This document shows positions 8,758-16,952 of a stretch of 64,000 bases of DNA, in pieces (the stretch's first letter is position 1; the number at the start of each line of letters is the position of its first letter). Below the pieces are notes generated by a model that was given only the letters and a program-made list of their open reading frames with translations, made no database searches and was not told the origin of the DNA. The stretch is from Bacteroidales bacterium (GTDB taxonomy: Bacteria > Bacteroidota > Bacteroidia > Bacteroidales > Muribaculaceae). The position numbers and the translations under genes were made by a program. The DNA is taken from assembly GCA_014800685.1 (NCBI GenBank), contig JAAVFQ010000003.1, forward strand, positions 51,707 through 115,706, read 5' to 3'.

Positions 8758-9507
8758 ATGAATAAGCAAAGCAACTCTTACACGGTGATATACTCCGTAG
8801 TACTTGTTCTTGTAGTAGGCGTGGTTCTTTCGCTCGTTTATCAGGCACTGCGCCCGCGTCAGGAGGAGAACATCGCCAACGACACGAAACGCCAGATTCT
8901 GGCCGCCGCCCTCATCTCCCCGCAAAGCGGAGAAAGCATAGGCGAACTCTTCGACCGACACATCACCGACTCATTCGTGATAAATTCAGAGGGGAAGAGA
9001 GTGGCAGACGCCCCATCAGCATTCGACATCGACGTAGCCTCGGAGGTAAAGAAGCCGGCAGACCAGCGTCTTCTCCCTATATTTGAATGTAGCACCACAG
9101 CGGGCCGGAAATATATAGTTCCGGTAGCGGGAAGCGGTCTTTGGGGCCCGATATGGGGCTATATCGCTCTCGATGCAAATGGCAACACTATCTATGGAGC
9201 CTATTTCGCTCATCAGGGTGAGACTCCCGGACTCGGCGCGGAAATAGAAAAACCGGCCTTTCAAAAGCAATTTGAAGGGAAGGATATTCTTAACTCAGAC
9301 GGAAGCTTCGCCGGCATAGCCGTCGTAAAAAATGGGCAAGAACCTCAAAATGGCGCCTACGTACACGCTATTTCAGGAGGCACAATCACCAGTCAGGGCG
9401 TGCAGAAAATGCTCTACTCCTCTCTTGAGCCATATACTCCCTTCTTCGACTCTCTGAATAATAACACCGGGGCTGCAACCGACCCCTCAAATAATACCGC
9501 ACGATGA
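8758..9507 (+). CDS. nqrC: Na+-translocating NADH:quinone reductase subunit C
   Basis: This 249-aa protein has one N-terminal membrane helix (YTVIYSVVLVLVVGVVLSLVY) and a periplasmic FMN-binding domain. The FMN-attachment motif reads SGGTITS near residues 212-218, where the usual form is SGATxTS; the acceptor Thr is kept and the preceding Ala is Gly. GLWGPIWGYIALD and HQGETPGLGAEI are conserved NqrC/RnfG stretches. The last four bases overlap nqrD (ATGA), suggesting translational coupling. Confidence 0.96.
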   Translation: MNKQSNSYTVIYSVVLVLVVGVVLSLVYQALRPRQEENIANDTKRQILAAALISPQSGESIGELFDRHITDSFVINSEGKRVADAPSAFDIDVASEVKKPADQRLLPIFECSTTAGRKYIVPVAGSGLWGPIWGYIALDANGNTIYGAYFAHQGETPGLGAEIEKPAFQKQFEGKDILNSDGSFAGIAVVKNGQEPQNGAYVHAISGGTITSQGVQKMLYSSLEPYTPFFDSLNNNTGAATDPSNNTAR

Positions 9508-10124
9508 ATCTGAGCAAATCCTTACAGACAATCGTCAATCCACTCTCGAAAGAAAACCCCGTAGTGGTTCAGGTGCTCGGCATCTGTTCCGCGCTCGCAG
9601 TAACCGCCAAACTGGAGCCGGCAGTGGTGATGACTATATCAGTGACCGCAGTGCTCGCGCTGGCAAATGTCATAATCTCCTTTATGCGCAAAAGCATCCC
9701 TACGTCGATACGCATAATCGTGCAGCTCGTAGTAGTGGCCGCCCTCGTAGTAGTCGTAGACCAGGTGCTTAAAGCATTTGCCTACGACGTCTCAAAGCAG
9801 CTATCAGTCTTCATAGGCCTTATAATCACCAACTGCATTATTATGGGACGCCTTGAGGCTTTCGCACTCTCCAATCCCCCCTACGCCTCTTTTCTTGACG
9901 GAATAGGCAATGGCCTAGGCTATGGCATAATTCTGATAATAGTGGCCTTCTTCCGCGAGCTCCTCGGCAGCGGGACGCTATGGGGCTATCAAGTGGTGCC
10001 TCAGTGGTGCTATGACCACGGATACATGAATAACGGCATGATGATTCTCCCCCCGATGGCCCTCATCACAGTGGCATGTATCATCTGGGTGCATCGCTCC
10101 AAAAATAAAGATCTGCAGGAATAA
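9504..10124 (+). CDS. nqrD: Na+-translocating NADH:quinone reductase subunit D
   Basis: A 206-aa integral membrane subunit with six predicted helices and the NqrD/RnfE signatures ENPVVVQVLGICSALAVT near the N-terminus and GLIITNCIIMGRLEAFA in the middle; the short LITNC-type motif carries the Cys used in the intramembrane iron-sulfur centre shared with NqrE. YGIILIIVAFFRELLGSG is also conserved. Its start overlaps the nqrC stop codon and nqrE follows after 24 bp. Confidence 0.97.
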   Translation: MNLSKSLQTIVNPLSKENPVVVQVLGICSALAVTAKLEPAVVMTISVTAVLALANVIISFMRKSIPTSIRIIVQLVVVAALVVVVDQVLKAFAYDVSKQLSVFIGLIITNCIIMGRLEAFALSNPPYASFLDGIGNGLGYGIILIIVAFFRELLGSGTLWGYQVVPQWCYDHGYMNNGMMILPPMALITVACIIWVHRSKNKDLQE

Positions 10125-10148
10125 TGACTATAACAAATTGACATCACG

Positions 10149-10763
10149 ATGGAAAATCTTAATCTCTTCATACGGTCGATATTCGTAGACAATATGATCT
10201 TCGCATACTTTCTCGGTATGTGTTCGTTTCTTGCGGTATCGAAAAATGTCAAGACAGCGTTCGGACTGGGCATTGCGGTGAGCTTCGTGTTAATCATAGC
10301 CCTCCCCGTGACGTGGTGCATAAACGAGTATATCCTCAAGCCCGGAGCTCTTTCCTGGCTCGGGCAGGAATATGTGAATACCGATTTGAGCTTCCTCGGC
10401 CTCATACTATTCATCTCGGTCATCGCGGCGCTCGTGCAGATTCTTGAAATGGCGATAGAGCGGTTTTCACCCTCACTCTATAATTCACTGGGCATCTTTC
10501 TGCCACTTATAGCTGTAAACTGCGCTATCCTTGGCGCAGTGCTCTTCATGCAGCAGAGAGATTTCAGCAATGCATGGACAGCTACTGTTTACGGCGCCGG
10601 CTCAGGCATAGGTTGGCTTCTCGCCATCACTTGCCTCGCGGCTATCCGCGAACGCCTCTCATACTCCAAAATTCCGGCTCCTCTAAGAGGTATCGGCATC
10701 ACATTCATAATAACCGGACTCATGGGTATAGCCTTCATGAGCTTCCTCGGTATTAAACTGTGA
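10149..10763 (+). CDS. nqrE: Na+-translocating NADH:quinone reductase subunit E
   Basis: A 204-aa membrane subunit, homologous to NqrD in inverted topology. Family signatures are [22 protein letters not shown] (with the metal-ligand Cys) at the N-terminus and [19 protein letters not shown] in the second half. The last helices ([19 protein letters not shown]) end the protein as usual. The gap to nqrF is 144 bp, unlike the tight spacing elsewhere in the operon, because a short copy of the dispersed repeat lies there. Confidence 0.97.
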   Translation: MENLNLFIRSIFVDNMIFAYFLGMCSFLAVSKNVKTAFGLGIAVSFVLIIALPVTWCINEYILKPGALSWLGQEYVNTDLSFLGLILFISVIAALVQILEMAIERFSPSLYNSLGIFLPLIAVNCAILGAVLFMQQRDFSNAWTATVYGAGSGIGWLLAITCLAAIRERLSYSKIPAPLRGIGITFIITGLMGIAFMSFLGIKL

Positions 10764-10820
10764 ACCGGATCGTCACACCCCGCTATGACGAATGGAGAAT
10801 ACTAACGCACCGCAACAACT

Positions 10821-10899
10821 AAGTAAGTGAGAATGAATCAGCGCATATTATATGATACATCTCATCTTACTCATATCGTTTAATATTAGAAATTACTTA
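10821..10899 (+). repeat. Short MITE-like element between nqrE and nqrF
   Basis: This 79-bp copy starts AAGTAAGTGAGAATGAATCA and ends CGTTTAATATTAGAAATTAC TTA just 8 bp ahead of the nqrF start codon. It keeps both terminal motifs of the 180-bp family but lacks the internal conserved blocks, so it looks like an internally deleted derivative. It splits the otherwise compact operon. Confidence 0.7.
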
Positions 10900-10907
10900 G
10901 CAAAAAA

Positions 10908-12200
10908 ATGAAAATACTTCTCGGCATACAGATTCATTCTCTGATGGCCGCTGCCCTGATTTTTCTCTGCATAGTGCTTCTTCTGGTAGGCATTCTTCTG
11001 ATGGCCAAGCGCTTCCTGGTGAAATCAGGAGAAGTAACCATTGACATCAACGATGGCAAAAAGATGCTTCATGTGCAGAGTGGCAAAACACTTCTCAACA
11101 CTCTCGGAGACAACGGAGTGCACTTATCGTCGGCATGCGGCGGAAAAGGCTCATGCGGACAGTGTAAAGTGCAGGTCACTTCCGGCGGCGGCGAAATGCT
11201 CCCTACGGAAGCCGTCCACTTCACACGTCGTGAGATAAAAGACCATTGGCGACTCGGATGTCAGGTGAAAGTCAAAGAAGACATGACCCTGAAAGTCTCA
11301 GAAGCAGCCCTTGAGGTAAAGGAGTGGGAATGTGAGGTTATCTCAAACCGCAATGTGGCCACCTTCATCAAGGAGTTTATCGTAAAGCTCCCGGAGGGCG
11401 AGCACCTCAACTTTATCCCCGGTTCTTACGCCCAGATACGCATACCACGCTATGAGATGACATACGATGCAGACATCGATAAATCTCTTATCGGCGACGA
11501 ATATCTGCCATCCTGGGAGAAATTCGGACTCTTTACCCTCAAATGCAAAAACACGGAGGAGACCGTCAGAGCCTACTCCATGGCAAACTATCCCGAAGAG
11601 GGTGATAGAATCATGCTCACAGTGCGCATAGCCACTCCTCCCTTCAAGCCCAAGCCGCAAGTAGGATTTATGGACGTTTCGCCCGGCATCGCCTCCTCCT
11701 ACATCTTCACGCTAAAGCCGGGTGATAAAGTTAAAATGTCAGGCCCATACGGAGATTTCCATCCCATAGTGGACTCTAAAGCCGAGATGATTTGGGTAGG
11801 CGGCGGCGCCGGAATGGCTCCTCTGAGAGCACAGATACTCTGGATGCTAAAGACTCGTCAATGCCGCGATAGAGTAATGCACTATTTCTATGGAGCACGA
11901 GCTCTAAATGAAGTCTTTTATCTTGACGATTTTCTCGCACTGGAGAAGGAATTTCCGAATTTCAAATTCCACCTTGCGCTCGACCGTCCCGACCCTGAAG
12001 CAGATAAAAAGGGGGTGAAATATACGCCCGGCTTCGTGCATGACGTCATGTATGAGACTTATCTTAAGAATCATGAAGCTCCCGAAGAAATACAGTACTA
12101 TATGTGTGGCCCCGGCCCGATGAGCAATGCCGTCAACAATATGCTCTACAATCTCGGCGTAGAGCCGGAGTCAATACATTATGACAACTTCGGGGGATAA
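10908..12200 (+). CDS. nqrF: Na+-translocating NADH:quinone reductase subunit F
   Basis: This 430-aa entry subunit takes electrons from NADH. One N-terminal helix (residues about 13-34) anchors it. A 2Fe-2S ferredoxin domain follows with SSACGGKGSCGQC and the fourth ligand in LGCQV. The FAD-binding region includes the RAYSMANYP motif, and an NADH-binding region includes VGGGAGMAPLRAQI and MCGPGPMSNAV; the last aromatic-rich end is IHYDNFGG. Length and domain order are standard. The ATG follows the right end of the short repeat, whose A-rich spacer (AGCAAAAAA) may serve as the ribosome-binding region. Confidence 0.97.
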   Translation: MKILLGIQIHSLMAAALIFLCIVLLLVGILLMAKRFLVKSGEVTIDINDGKKMLHVQSGKTLLNTLGDNGVHLSSACGGKGSCGQCKVQVTSGGGEMLPTEAVHFTRREIKDHWRLGCQVKVKEDMTLKVSEAALEVKEWECEVISNRNVATFIKEFIVKLPEGEHLNFIPGSYAQIRIPRYEMTYDADIDKSLIGDEYLPSWEKFGLFTLKCKNTEETVRAYSMANYPEEGDRIMLTVRIATPPFKPKPQVGFMDVSPGIASSYIFTLKPGDKVKMSGPYGDFHPIVDSKAEMIWVGGGAGMAPLRAQILWMLKTRQCRDRVMHYFYGARALNEVFYLDDFLALEKEFPNFKFHLALDRPDPEADKKGVKYTPGFVHDVMYETYLKNHEAPEEIQYYMCGPGPMSNAVNNMLYNLGVEPESIHYDNFGG

Positions 12201-12242
12201 GGCAATTCTCATCTCGCAAGGGAAAAGAAAAGAGGCGGAAAA

Positions 12243-12274
12243 TTTGTTTATTTCCTCGGTCTTGACTACCTTTG
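12243..12274 (+). promoter_or_regulatory. glyA promoter (TTTG-N20-TACCTTTG)
   Basis: TTTG at 12243-12246 and TACCTTTG at 12267-12274 match the Bacteroidetes sigma factor consensus with exactly 20 nt between them, about 77 bp ahead of glyA. Confidence 0.8.
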
Positions 12275-12350
12275 CACTGCCTTTCCGGCATATTGATTTT
12301 CAGAACCGAAACATCAGACTAATAACAAAACCTACAATACCAAGAAAAAA

Positions 12351-13631
12351 ATGCAAAGAGACAACGAAATCTTTGAAATCATCGACAGAGAACACCTCCG
12401 TCAGCGTCGCGGCATCGAACTGATTGCCAGCGAAAACTTTGTAAGTGACGAAGTGATGCGCGCCATGGGATCGTGCCTCACCAATAAATATGCAGAAGGC
12501 TATCCCGGCAAGCGCTACTATGGCGGCTGCGAGGTAGTAGACCAGGCTGAAAATCTCGCTATCGAGCGCGCAAAGAAAATTTTCGACGCTGAGTGGGTAA
12601 ACGTACAGCCCCACTCCGGCGCACAGGCCAACATGGCTGTCTTCATGGCTTGTCTGCAGCCCGGCGACAAATTCATGGGTATGGACCTCAGCCACGGCGG
12701 TCACCTCTCTCATGGTAGCCCCGTAAACTTCTCCGGCCTTATGTTCCAGCCTATCTCTTACACAGTAGACCCCGAGACCGGTCGCGTAAACTATGAAGAG
12801 ATGGAAGAGAAGGCTCGCGCAGAGCGTCCCAAACTCATCATCGCCGGAGCCTCAGCCTACAGCCGAGAATGGGACTATGCCCGCATCCGCAAACTCGCCG
12901 ACGAGATCGGCGCAATCTTCATGGTAGACATGGCTCACCCCGCAGGCCTCATCGCAGCCGGTCTTCTTGAGAATCCTCTCAAGCACGCACACATCGTGAC
13001 GACCACTACTCATAAGACCCTCCGCGGTCCCCGTGGCGGCATGATCCTCATGGGAAAAGACTTCGACAACCCCTGGGGCAAGAAGACTCCTAAGGGCGAA
13101 ATCAAGAAAATGTCTGCACTCCTTGATTCTGCTGTATTCCCCGGCGTACAGGGCGGTCCGCTTGAGCATGTAATCGCTGCCAAGGCCGTTGCCTTCGGTG
13201 AAATCCTCCAGCCCGAATGGAAGCAGTATGCCGAGCAGGTACGCAAAAATGCTGCCGCTCTTGCTGCCGCTCTCATCGCTCGTGGATATAAAATTATCTC
13301 CGACGGTACTGACAACCACTCTATGCTCGTAGACCTTCGCTCTAAATTCCCCGAAATGAGCGGTAAGAAAGCTGAGCGCGTACTCGTAGAGGCCGACATC
13401 ACTGCCAACAAGAATATGGTGCCCTACGACAGCCGTTCACCCTTCCTCACCTCCGGTCTTCGTTTCGGCACTGCTGCCATCACCACTCGCGGAGCTAAAG
13501 AAGATCTCATGGAGAAGATTGCTGAGCTTATCGACAGAGTGCTCTCTAATGCTGATGATGAGAACGTAATCAAGGAAGTACGTCGTGAAGTTAACGACAT
13601 GATGAATGAATATCCCATGTTCGCATGGTAA
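12351..13631 (+). CDS. glyA: Serine hydroxymethyltransferase
   Basis: A 426-aa PLP enzyme converting serine and tetrahydrofolate to glycine and 5,10-methylene-THF, the main cell source of one-carbon units. It starts with the IELIASENF motif and contains [15 protein letters not shown], and the PLP-lysine site is visible in [16 protein letters not shown], where the Lys after TTTH binds PLP. Length is normal. Codons end mostly in C or are otherwise biased, as expected for a highly expressed gene. It has its own promoter and is closed by the palindromic terminator at 13658, so it is probably monocistronic. Confidence 0.98.
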   Translation: MQRDNEIFEIIDREHLRQRRGIELIASENFVSDEVMRAMGSCLTNKYAEGYPGKRYYGGCEVVDQAENLAIERAKKIFDAEWVNVQPHSGAQANMAVFMACLQPGDKFMGMDLSHGGHLSHGSPVNFSGLMFQPISYTVDPETGRVNYEEMEEKARAERPKLIIAGASAYSREWDYARIRKLADEIGAIFMVDMAHPAGLIAAGLLENPLKHAHIVTTTTHKTLRGPRGGMILMGKDFDNPWGKKTPKGEIKKMSALLDSAVFPGVQGGPLEHVIAAKAVAFGEILQPEWKQYAEQVRKNAAALAAALIARGYKIISDGTDNHSMLVDLRSKFPEMSGKKAERVLVEADITANKNMVPYDSRSPFLTSGLRFGTAAITTRGAKEDLMEKIAELIDRVLSNADDENVIKEVRREVNDMMNEYPMFAW

Positions 13632-13657
13632 GCCTGTAAGGCATTAAAATTTAATCG

Positions 13658-13698
13658 AGAGGGTGTGTAGTAATTTGTTATTACGACACACCCTCTTA
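13658..13698. terminator. Palindromic terminator after glyA
   Basis: GAGAGGGTGTGTAGTAA and TTACGACACACCCTCTTA form an arm pair of the recurring GAGGGTGTGTC family. The next about 90 bases (13725-13790) weakly resemble the sequence that follows the terminator at 25517, and hold no gene. Confidence 0.8.
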
Positions 13699-13854
13699 GA
13701 GTATGGAGACACGACGTTGACCCTAAGGCTTGTGAGAGTATCATACATCCGCAAGACACCGAGATCTACGGCAAGTCCTATGCAGAATAGGTACTATTCT
13801 TACACTCTGACCTATTCAGCTTCATAAGCATATATTTAGACCTAAAATTAAGTA

Positions 13855-14514
13855 ATGAAATCATTTCTTGAAAACCTTCCGTCTCAGCTATTCGTCACCG
13901 GAACAGGCACAGATGTTGGCAAAAGCTATGCTACGGGGTGGCTTGCCCGTGAAATAATGAGAGCAGGATTATCTGTTATCACGCAAAAACTGATTCAGAC
14001 CGGCAATAGAGACTTTAGCGAGGACATAGAAGTGCATCGTAAAATTATGGGGATACCATACCAGACTGTGGATAAACTGCACATCACTGCGCCACTGATA
14101 CTCTCCTATCCATGCTCCCCGGATCTCGCGGCCAAAATTGACAATGTCTCACTGGACTTTTCCGTAGCAGACGAGGCCACCGGCCAACTCACCTCGGCCT
14201 TCAGTCATGTCCTTATAGAGGGGGCCGGGGGAATCATGGTACCGCTCAAGGGCGACTGGCTTCAGATTGATTATGTAAAGGAGCGTAATCTCCCTGCCGT
14301 TGTGGTCACCAACGGGCAGCTTGGCTCCATTAGCCACACACTGCTCACTCTTCTTGCCCTGCGAGAAGCAGGAATAAGGATATATGCTGTGGTCTACAAT
14401 CCTTACTTCGATAAGGATAAGACTATTGCGGCTGACACGAGAAATTATCTCAAAGGTTATCTCTCTCGCCATTATCAGAATACATTCTACATAGAGATGC
14501 CTGAGACGTTATAA
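13855..14514 (+). CDS. bioD: Dethiobiotin synthetase
   Basis: This 219-aa ATP-dependent carboxylase closes the ureido ring of dethiobiotin, the penultimate step of biotin synthesis. The P-loop GTGTDVGKSYATG is at residues 16-28, and the conserved IEGAGGIMVPL is near residues 123-133. TNGQLGSISHTLLT near residue 150 matches the BioD nucleotide-site stretch. The usual catalytic Lys region is present as ITQKLIQTG. No other bio genes adjoin, so the rest of the pathway must lie elsewhere or be missing. A hairpin terminator follows at 14519. Confidence 0.93.
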   Translation: MKSFLENLPSQLFVTGTGTDVGKSYATGWLAREIMRAGLSVITQKLIQTGNRDFSEDIEVHRKIMGIPYQTVDKLHITAPLILSYPCSPDLAAKIDNVSLDFSVADEATGQLTSAFSHVLIEGAGGIMVPLKGDWLQIDYVKERNLPAVVVTNGQLGSISHTLLTLLALREAGIRIYAVVYNPYFDKDKTIAADTRNYLKGYLSRHYQNTFYIEMPETL

Positions 14515-14518
14515 TTTT

Positions 14519-14557
14519 AGGGTGAGCCACGAACGAAATTCCGGCTCACCCTCTTTT
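14519..14557 (+). terminator. Rho-independent terminator after bioD
   Basis: AGGGTGAGCC (14519-14528) pairs with GGCTCACCCT (14543-14552), followed by CTTTTATT. It is related in outline to the GAGGGTGTG palindromes but has different arms. Confidence 0.8.
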
Positions 14558-14563
14558 ATTGAT

Positions 14564-14649
14564 AAGTAGGTGAGAAAAATTAATGTACAAGATTGTTAAT
14601 CTCACTCATACCGTTTAATTTTTTGATCTTACAATTTTGAACTTACTTA
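14564..14649. repeat. Short MITE-like element between bioD and thiD
   Basis: An 86-bp derivative starting AAGTAGGTGAGAAAAATTAA TGTACAAGA and ending CCGTTTAATTTTTTGATCTT ACAATTTTGAACTTACTTA. It matches the first 30 and last 40 bases of the 180-bp family almost exactly, with the body deleted. It lies between convergent genes. Confidence 0.75.
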
Positions 14650-14650
14650 T

Positions 14651-14690
14651 ATTTCTTCGGATTCAAGTCATGACCAGAATCCGAAGAAAT
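14651..14690 (-). terminator. 14-bp perfect hairpin spanning the thiD stop codon
   Basis: ATTTCTTCGGATTC (14651-14664) is exactly complementary to GAATCCGAAGAAAT (14677-14690), with a 12-nt loop that holds the thiD stop codon (14668-14670). In the transcript the 3' arm follows the coding sequence. No long U tract follows, so either it ends the operon message or it protects its 3' end. Confidence 0.6.
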
Positions 14691-15489
14691 GATGAACCGG
14701 GCCGTGGCCATTACCAATCTTATAATTGGCTCCTGCTTCCAAGGCTTTTACTATATATTCTTTTGCTCCCCGGGCAGCGTCGTCAAGGGCTACTCCTTTC
14801 GCCAGAAAGGAAGCCAAGGCAGAGGATAACGTGCACCCGGTGCCATGAGTGTTCCGGGTGGAAAGGCGTGCAGACTCAAGGCGGATAAGGGAATCTGTTT
14901 CCGCATTATAGAAGACATCTATCACTCGAGAATCTGAGAGGTGTCCGGCCTTCAGAAATACAGATATGCCTCCACACCTGTCTGCCAACTTTCTGGCGAC
15001 ATCAGGGAGACTATTTTGTTCTCTGATTCTTTCCCCCAGCAAAATCTCTGCTTCAGGGATATTCGGTGTAATAACCCTCGCGCGAGGCATGAGAATCTCT
15101 CGCAGCGACATTTGTGCATTCTCTTCCAGCAGTGGGTCTCCCGAAGTAGCTACCATCACCGGGTCAACTACGATATCGGTAATCTCAGGATATTTGTCAA
15201 GTGTATTTCTGACGCCCTCAATTAATTCCGACGAGTGCAGCATGCCAATTTTAATAGCATCTGCGCCGACATCATCCAGCACAGAAATAATCTGACCTTT
15301 CACAAAATCCAGAGGCACCGGATGCACACCCGTCACTCCGACGGTGTTTTCATCCACGACAGCCACAATGGCAGTAGACGCATAACATCCACATGCCGAT
15401 ATCGTCTTTATATCTGCCTGAATGCCGGCTCCTCCGCTCGGGTCGCTTCCGGCTATTGAGAGCACCCTGCTGTATGTAGAATTTTCCAT
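14668..15489 (-). CDS. thiD: Hydroxymethylpyrimidine / phosphomethylpyrimidine kinase
   Basis: This 273-aa ribokinase-fold enzyme phosphorylates HMP twice to HMP-PP, the pyrimidine partner for ThiE. The N-terminal VLSIAGSDPSGGAGIQADIKT motif binds substrate, and GTGCTLSSALASFLA near residues 215-229 carries the anion hole and catalytic Cys. VDPVMVATSGDPLL is also typical. It is the last gene of the thiamine operon; TenA lies upstream in the same direction. Since no thiC is seen here, ThiD may act mainly on salvaged pyrimidine. Confidence 0.97.
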   Translation of the reverse strand: MENSTYSRVLSIAGSDPSGGAGIQADIKTISACGCYASTAIVAVVDENTVGVTGVHPVPLDFVKGQIISVLDDVGADAIKIGMLHSSELIEGVRNTLDKYPEITDIVVDPVMVATSGDPLLEENAQMSLREILMPRARVITPNIPEAEILLGERIREQNSLPDVARKLADRCGGISVFLKAGHLSDSRVIDVFYNAETDSLIRLESARLSTRNTHGTGCTLSSALASFLAKGVALDDAARGAKEYIVKALEAGANYKIGNGHGPVHHFFGFWS

Positions 15490-15555
15490 ATTATCTACGT
15501 TCTAATAATTTCCTAAATCCGCGTGATAAAACCTTCCGCGATACATCCTTCCTTC

Positions 15556-16206
15556 TCAGACTTTCCACGCTTCAAGATTCCATGCACTATCCCAGAACAG
15601 CCATTCCATTCGGGCGCAATATCTGAATATTTTCGTCATCCTCTCTCTTACCTCCACAGAAGCATTCTCTGCGAGTCTGTCGCATATTTCTATAGCCCTC
15701 TCCGTTGATTCCATAAATGTTTTATCAGCATACGTCTGAATCCACGATGAATATGGATTTTCCATACACTCTCCTACACTTGCATATATCCATTCGCCCA
15801 CTCTCTGATATATCCAGAAACAGGGAAGCACCGCGGCAGCCTCAACCTCTACAGGTTCCAGGCATTGGCTAAGCAGTGTAGATGTGTAAAGAGAGCATGA
15901 TGGTGACGCAAAAGCCTCATCCTGCCGGTCGTCTTTAAGAAACGAACCATGCAAGGCTTTCTCCACGGCCACTCCGTCAGAGGCAAACTTAATAAACGTC
16001 TCGGCTTCACTAATGTCATCAAGGCGAGATGCTATGTGAGAAAGCACTCTAAAATACTGACGCAGATAAAGGGCATCCTGCTCAATGTAGAAGCGAAACT
16101 TCTCTGCAGGAAGTGTCCCGTCGGCCAATCCTCTTACGAATGGATGTTGCAAAATTTTTTCATAAATATCTTCTGAGGCCTTCCACGCCTCCTCACTCCA
16201 TTTCAT
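15556..16206 (-). CDS. tenA: TenA-type aminopyrimidine aminohydrolase (thiaminase II)
   Basis: This 216-aa all-helical protein matches TenA. The catalytic Cys lies in VLPCFWIYQRVGEWI (Cys129), and the substrate carboxylate is in YIEQDALYL (Asp44). NPYSSWIQTYAD and RMEWLFWDSAW are further signatures. TenA hydrolyses aminomethyl-HMP from degraded thiamine to HMP, a salvage reaction. Its presence between thiF and thiD in an operon lacking thiC fits a strain that recovers the pyrimidine moiety. Confidence 0.92.
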   Translation of the reverse strand: MKWSEEAWKASEDIYEKILQHPFVRGLADGTLPAEKFRFYIEQDALYLRQYFRVLSHIASRLDDISEAETFIKFASDGVAVEKALHGSFLKDDRQDEAFASPSCSLYTSTLLSQCLEPVEVEAAAVLPCFWIYQRVGEWIYASVGECMENPYSSWIQTYADKTFMESTERAIEICDRLAENASVEVRERMTKIFRYCARMEWLFWDSAWNLEAWKV

Positions 16207-16253
16207 GTCCTAAGTAATAATATTCTAATATTCATAATAACAAAGAGCTTGTC

Positions 16254-16952
16254 TCACCTGCTTATCAGAAAAGTGTCGAAATTAAGTAAATCAAACACAA
16301 ACAGTTTTCCTTCGAGAGTCTCCCCTATCCCTGCTATCACTTTGAGAGTCTCGGCAGCTTGCATAGCTCCTATCACCCCCGGCAGCGGACCTATCACTCC
16401 GGCGACTTCGGGTCTCTCCGGAGTAATATCGTCTTCCGGAAACCAGTCTCTGTATTTATGACCTCCACAAGCATTCATCACAGATAGCTGACCCTTGAAA
16501 TCTCCTACAGCGCCATACACCCATTTTTTTCCAAGCGAGGCGCAGACGTCATCTATGAGATACCTTGTTGCAAAATTATCACAGCAGTCCACCACGATAT
16601 CGAAATCAGCTATCAGCTTCTCTGCATTATCTTCATTTAATCCCTGAGGAATAATATCAAACTCCGTTTCGGGAGAAAGCGCCGATAGACGTTTATATGC
16701 GCATTCAGCTTTTTTTAACCCGATCATCTCCGTCTCATATAGTACTTGACGCTGAAGGTTAGAAAGAGAGACTACATCAGAGTCACACAGCCCTACTCTC
16801 CCTACGCCGGCCCCTACCAGATAGGTGGCTACAGGCGCTCCAAGACCGCCAAGACCTACTATAAGTACAGAAGATGAACCTATCCGTTTCTGACCGGCTT
16901 CTCCCAGTTGCGACAACATGATTTGCCGGGAATATCTCTCATCGAGCTCCAT
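16254..16952 (-). CDS. thiF: ThiF-like ThiS adenylyltransferase
   Basis: A 232-aa E1-like enzyme. The Rossmann ATP site VLIVGLGGLGAPVATYLVGAG starts near residue 29 and the conserved VVDCCDNFATRYLIDD lies near 115-130. It would adenylate the C-terminal Gly of ThiS. Oddly, the zinc-binding CxxC pairs usual in ThiF/MoeB are absent: where a CYRC-type motif is expected, the sequence reads GGHKYRDWFPEDD, and no second pair is seen near the C-terminus. Its start overlaps the thiH stop by one base, so the two are translationally linked. Confidence 0.88.
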   Translation of the reverse strand: MELDERYSRQIMLSQLGEAGQKRIGSSSVLIVGLGGLGAPVATYLVGAGVGRVGLCDSDVVSLSNLQRQVLYETEMIGLKKAECAYKRLSALSPETEFDIIPQGLNEDNAEKLIADFDIVVDCCDNFATRYLIDDVCASLGKKWVYGAVGDFKGQLSVMNACGGHKYRDWFPEDDITPERPEVAGVIGPLPGVIGAMQAAETLKVIAGIGETLEGKLFVFDLLNFDTFLISR

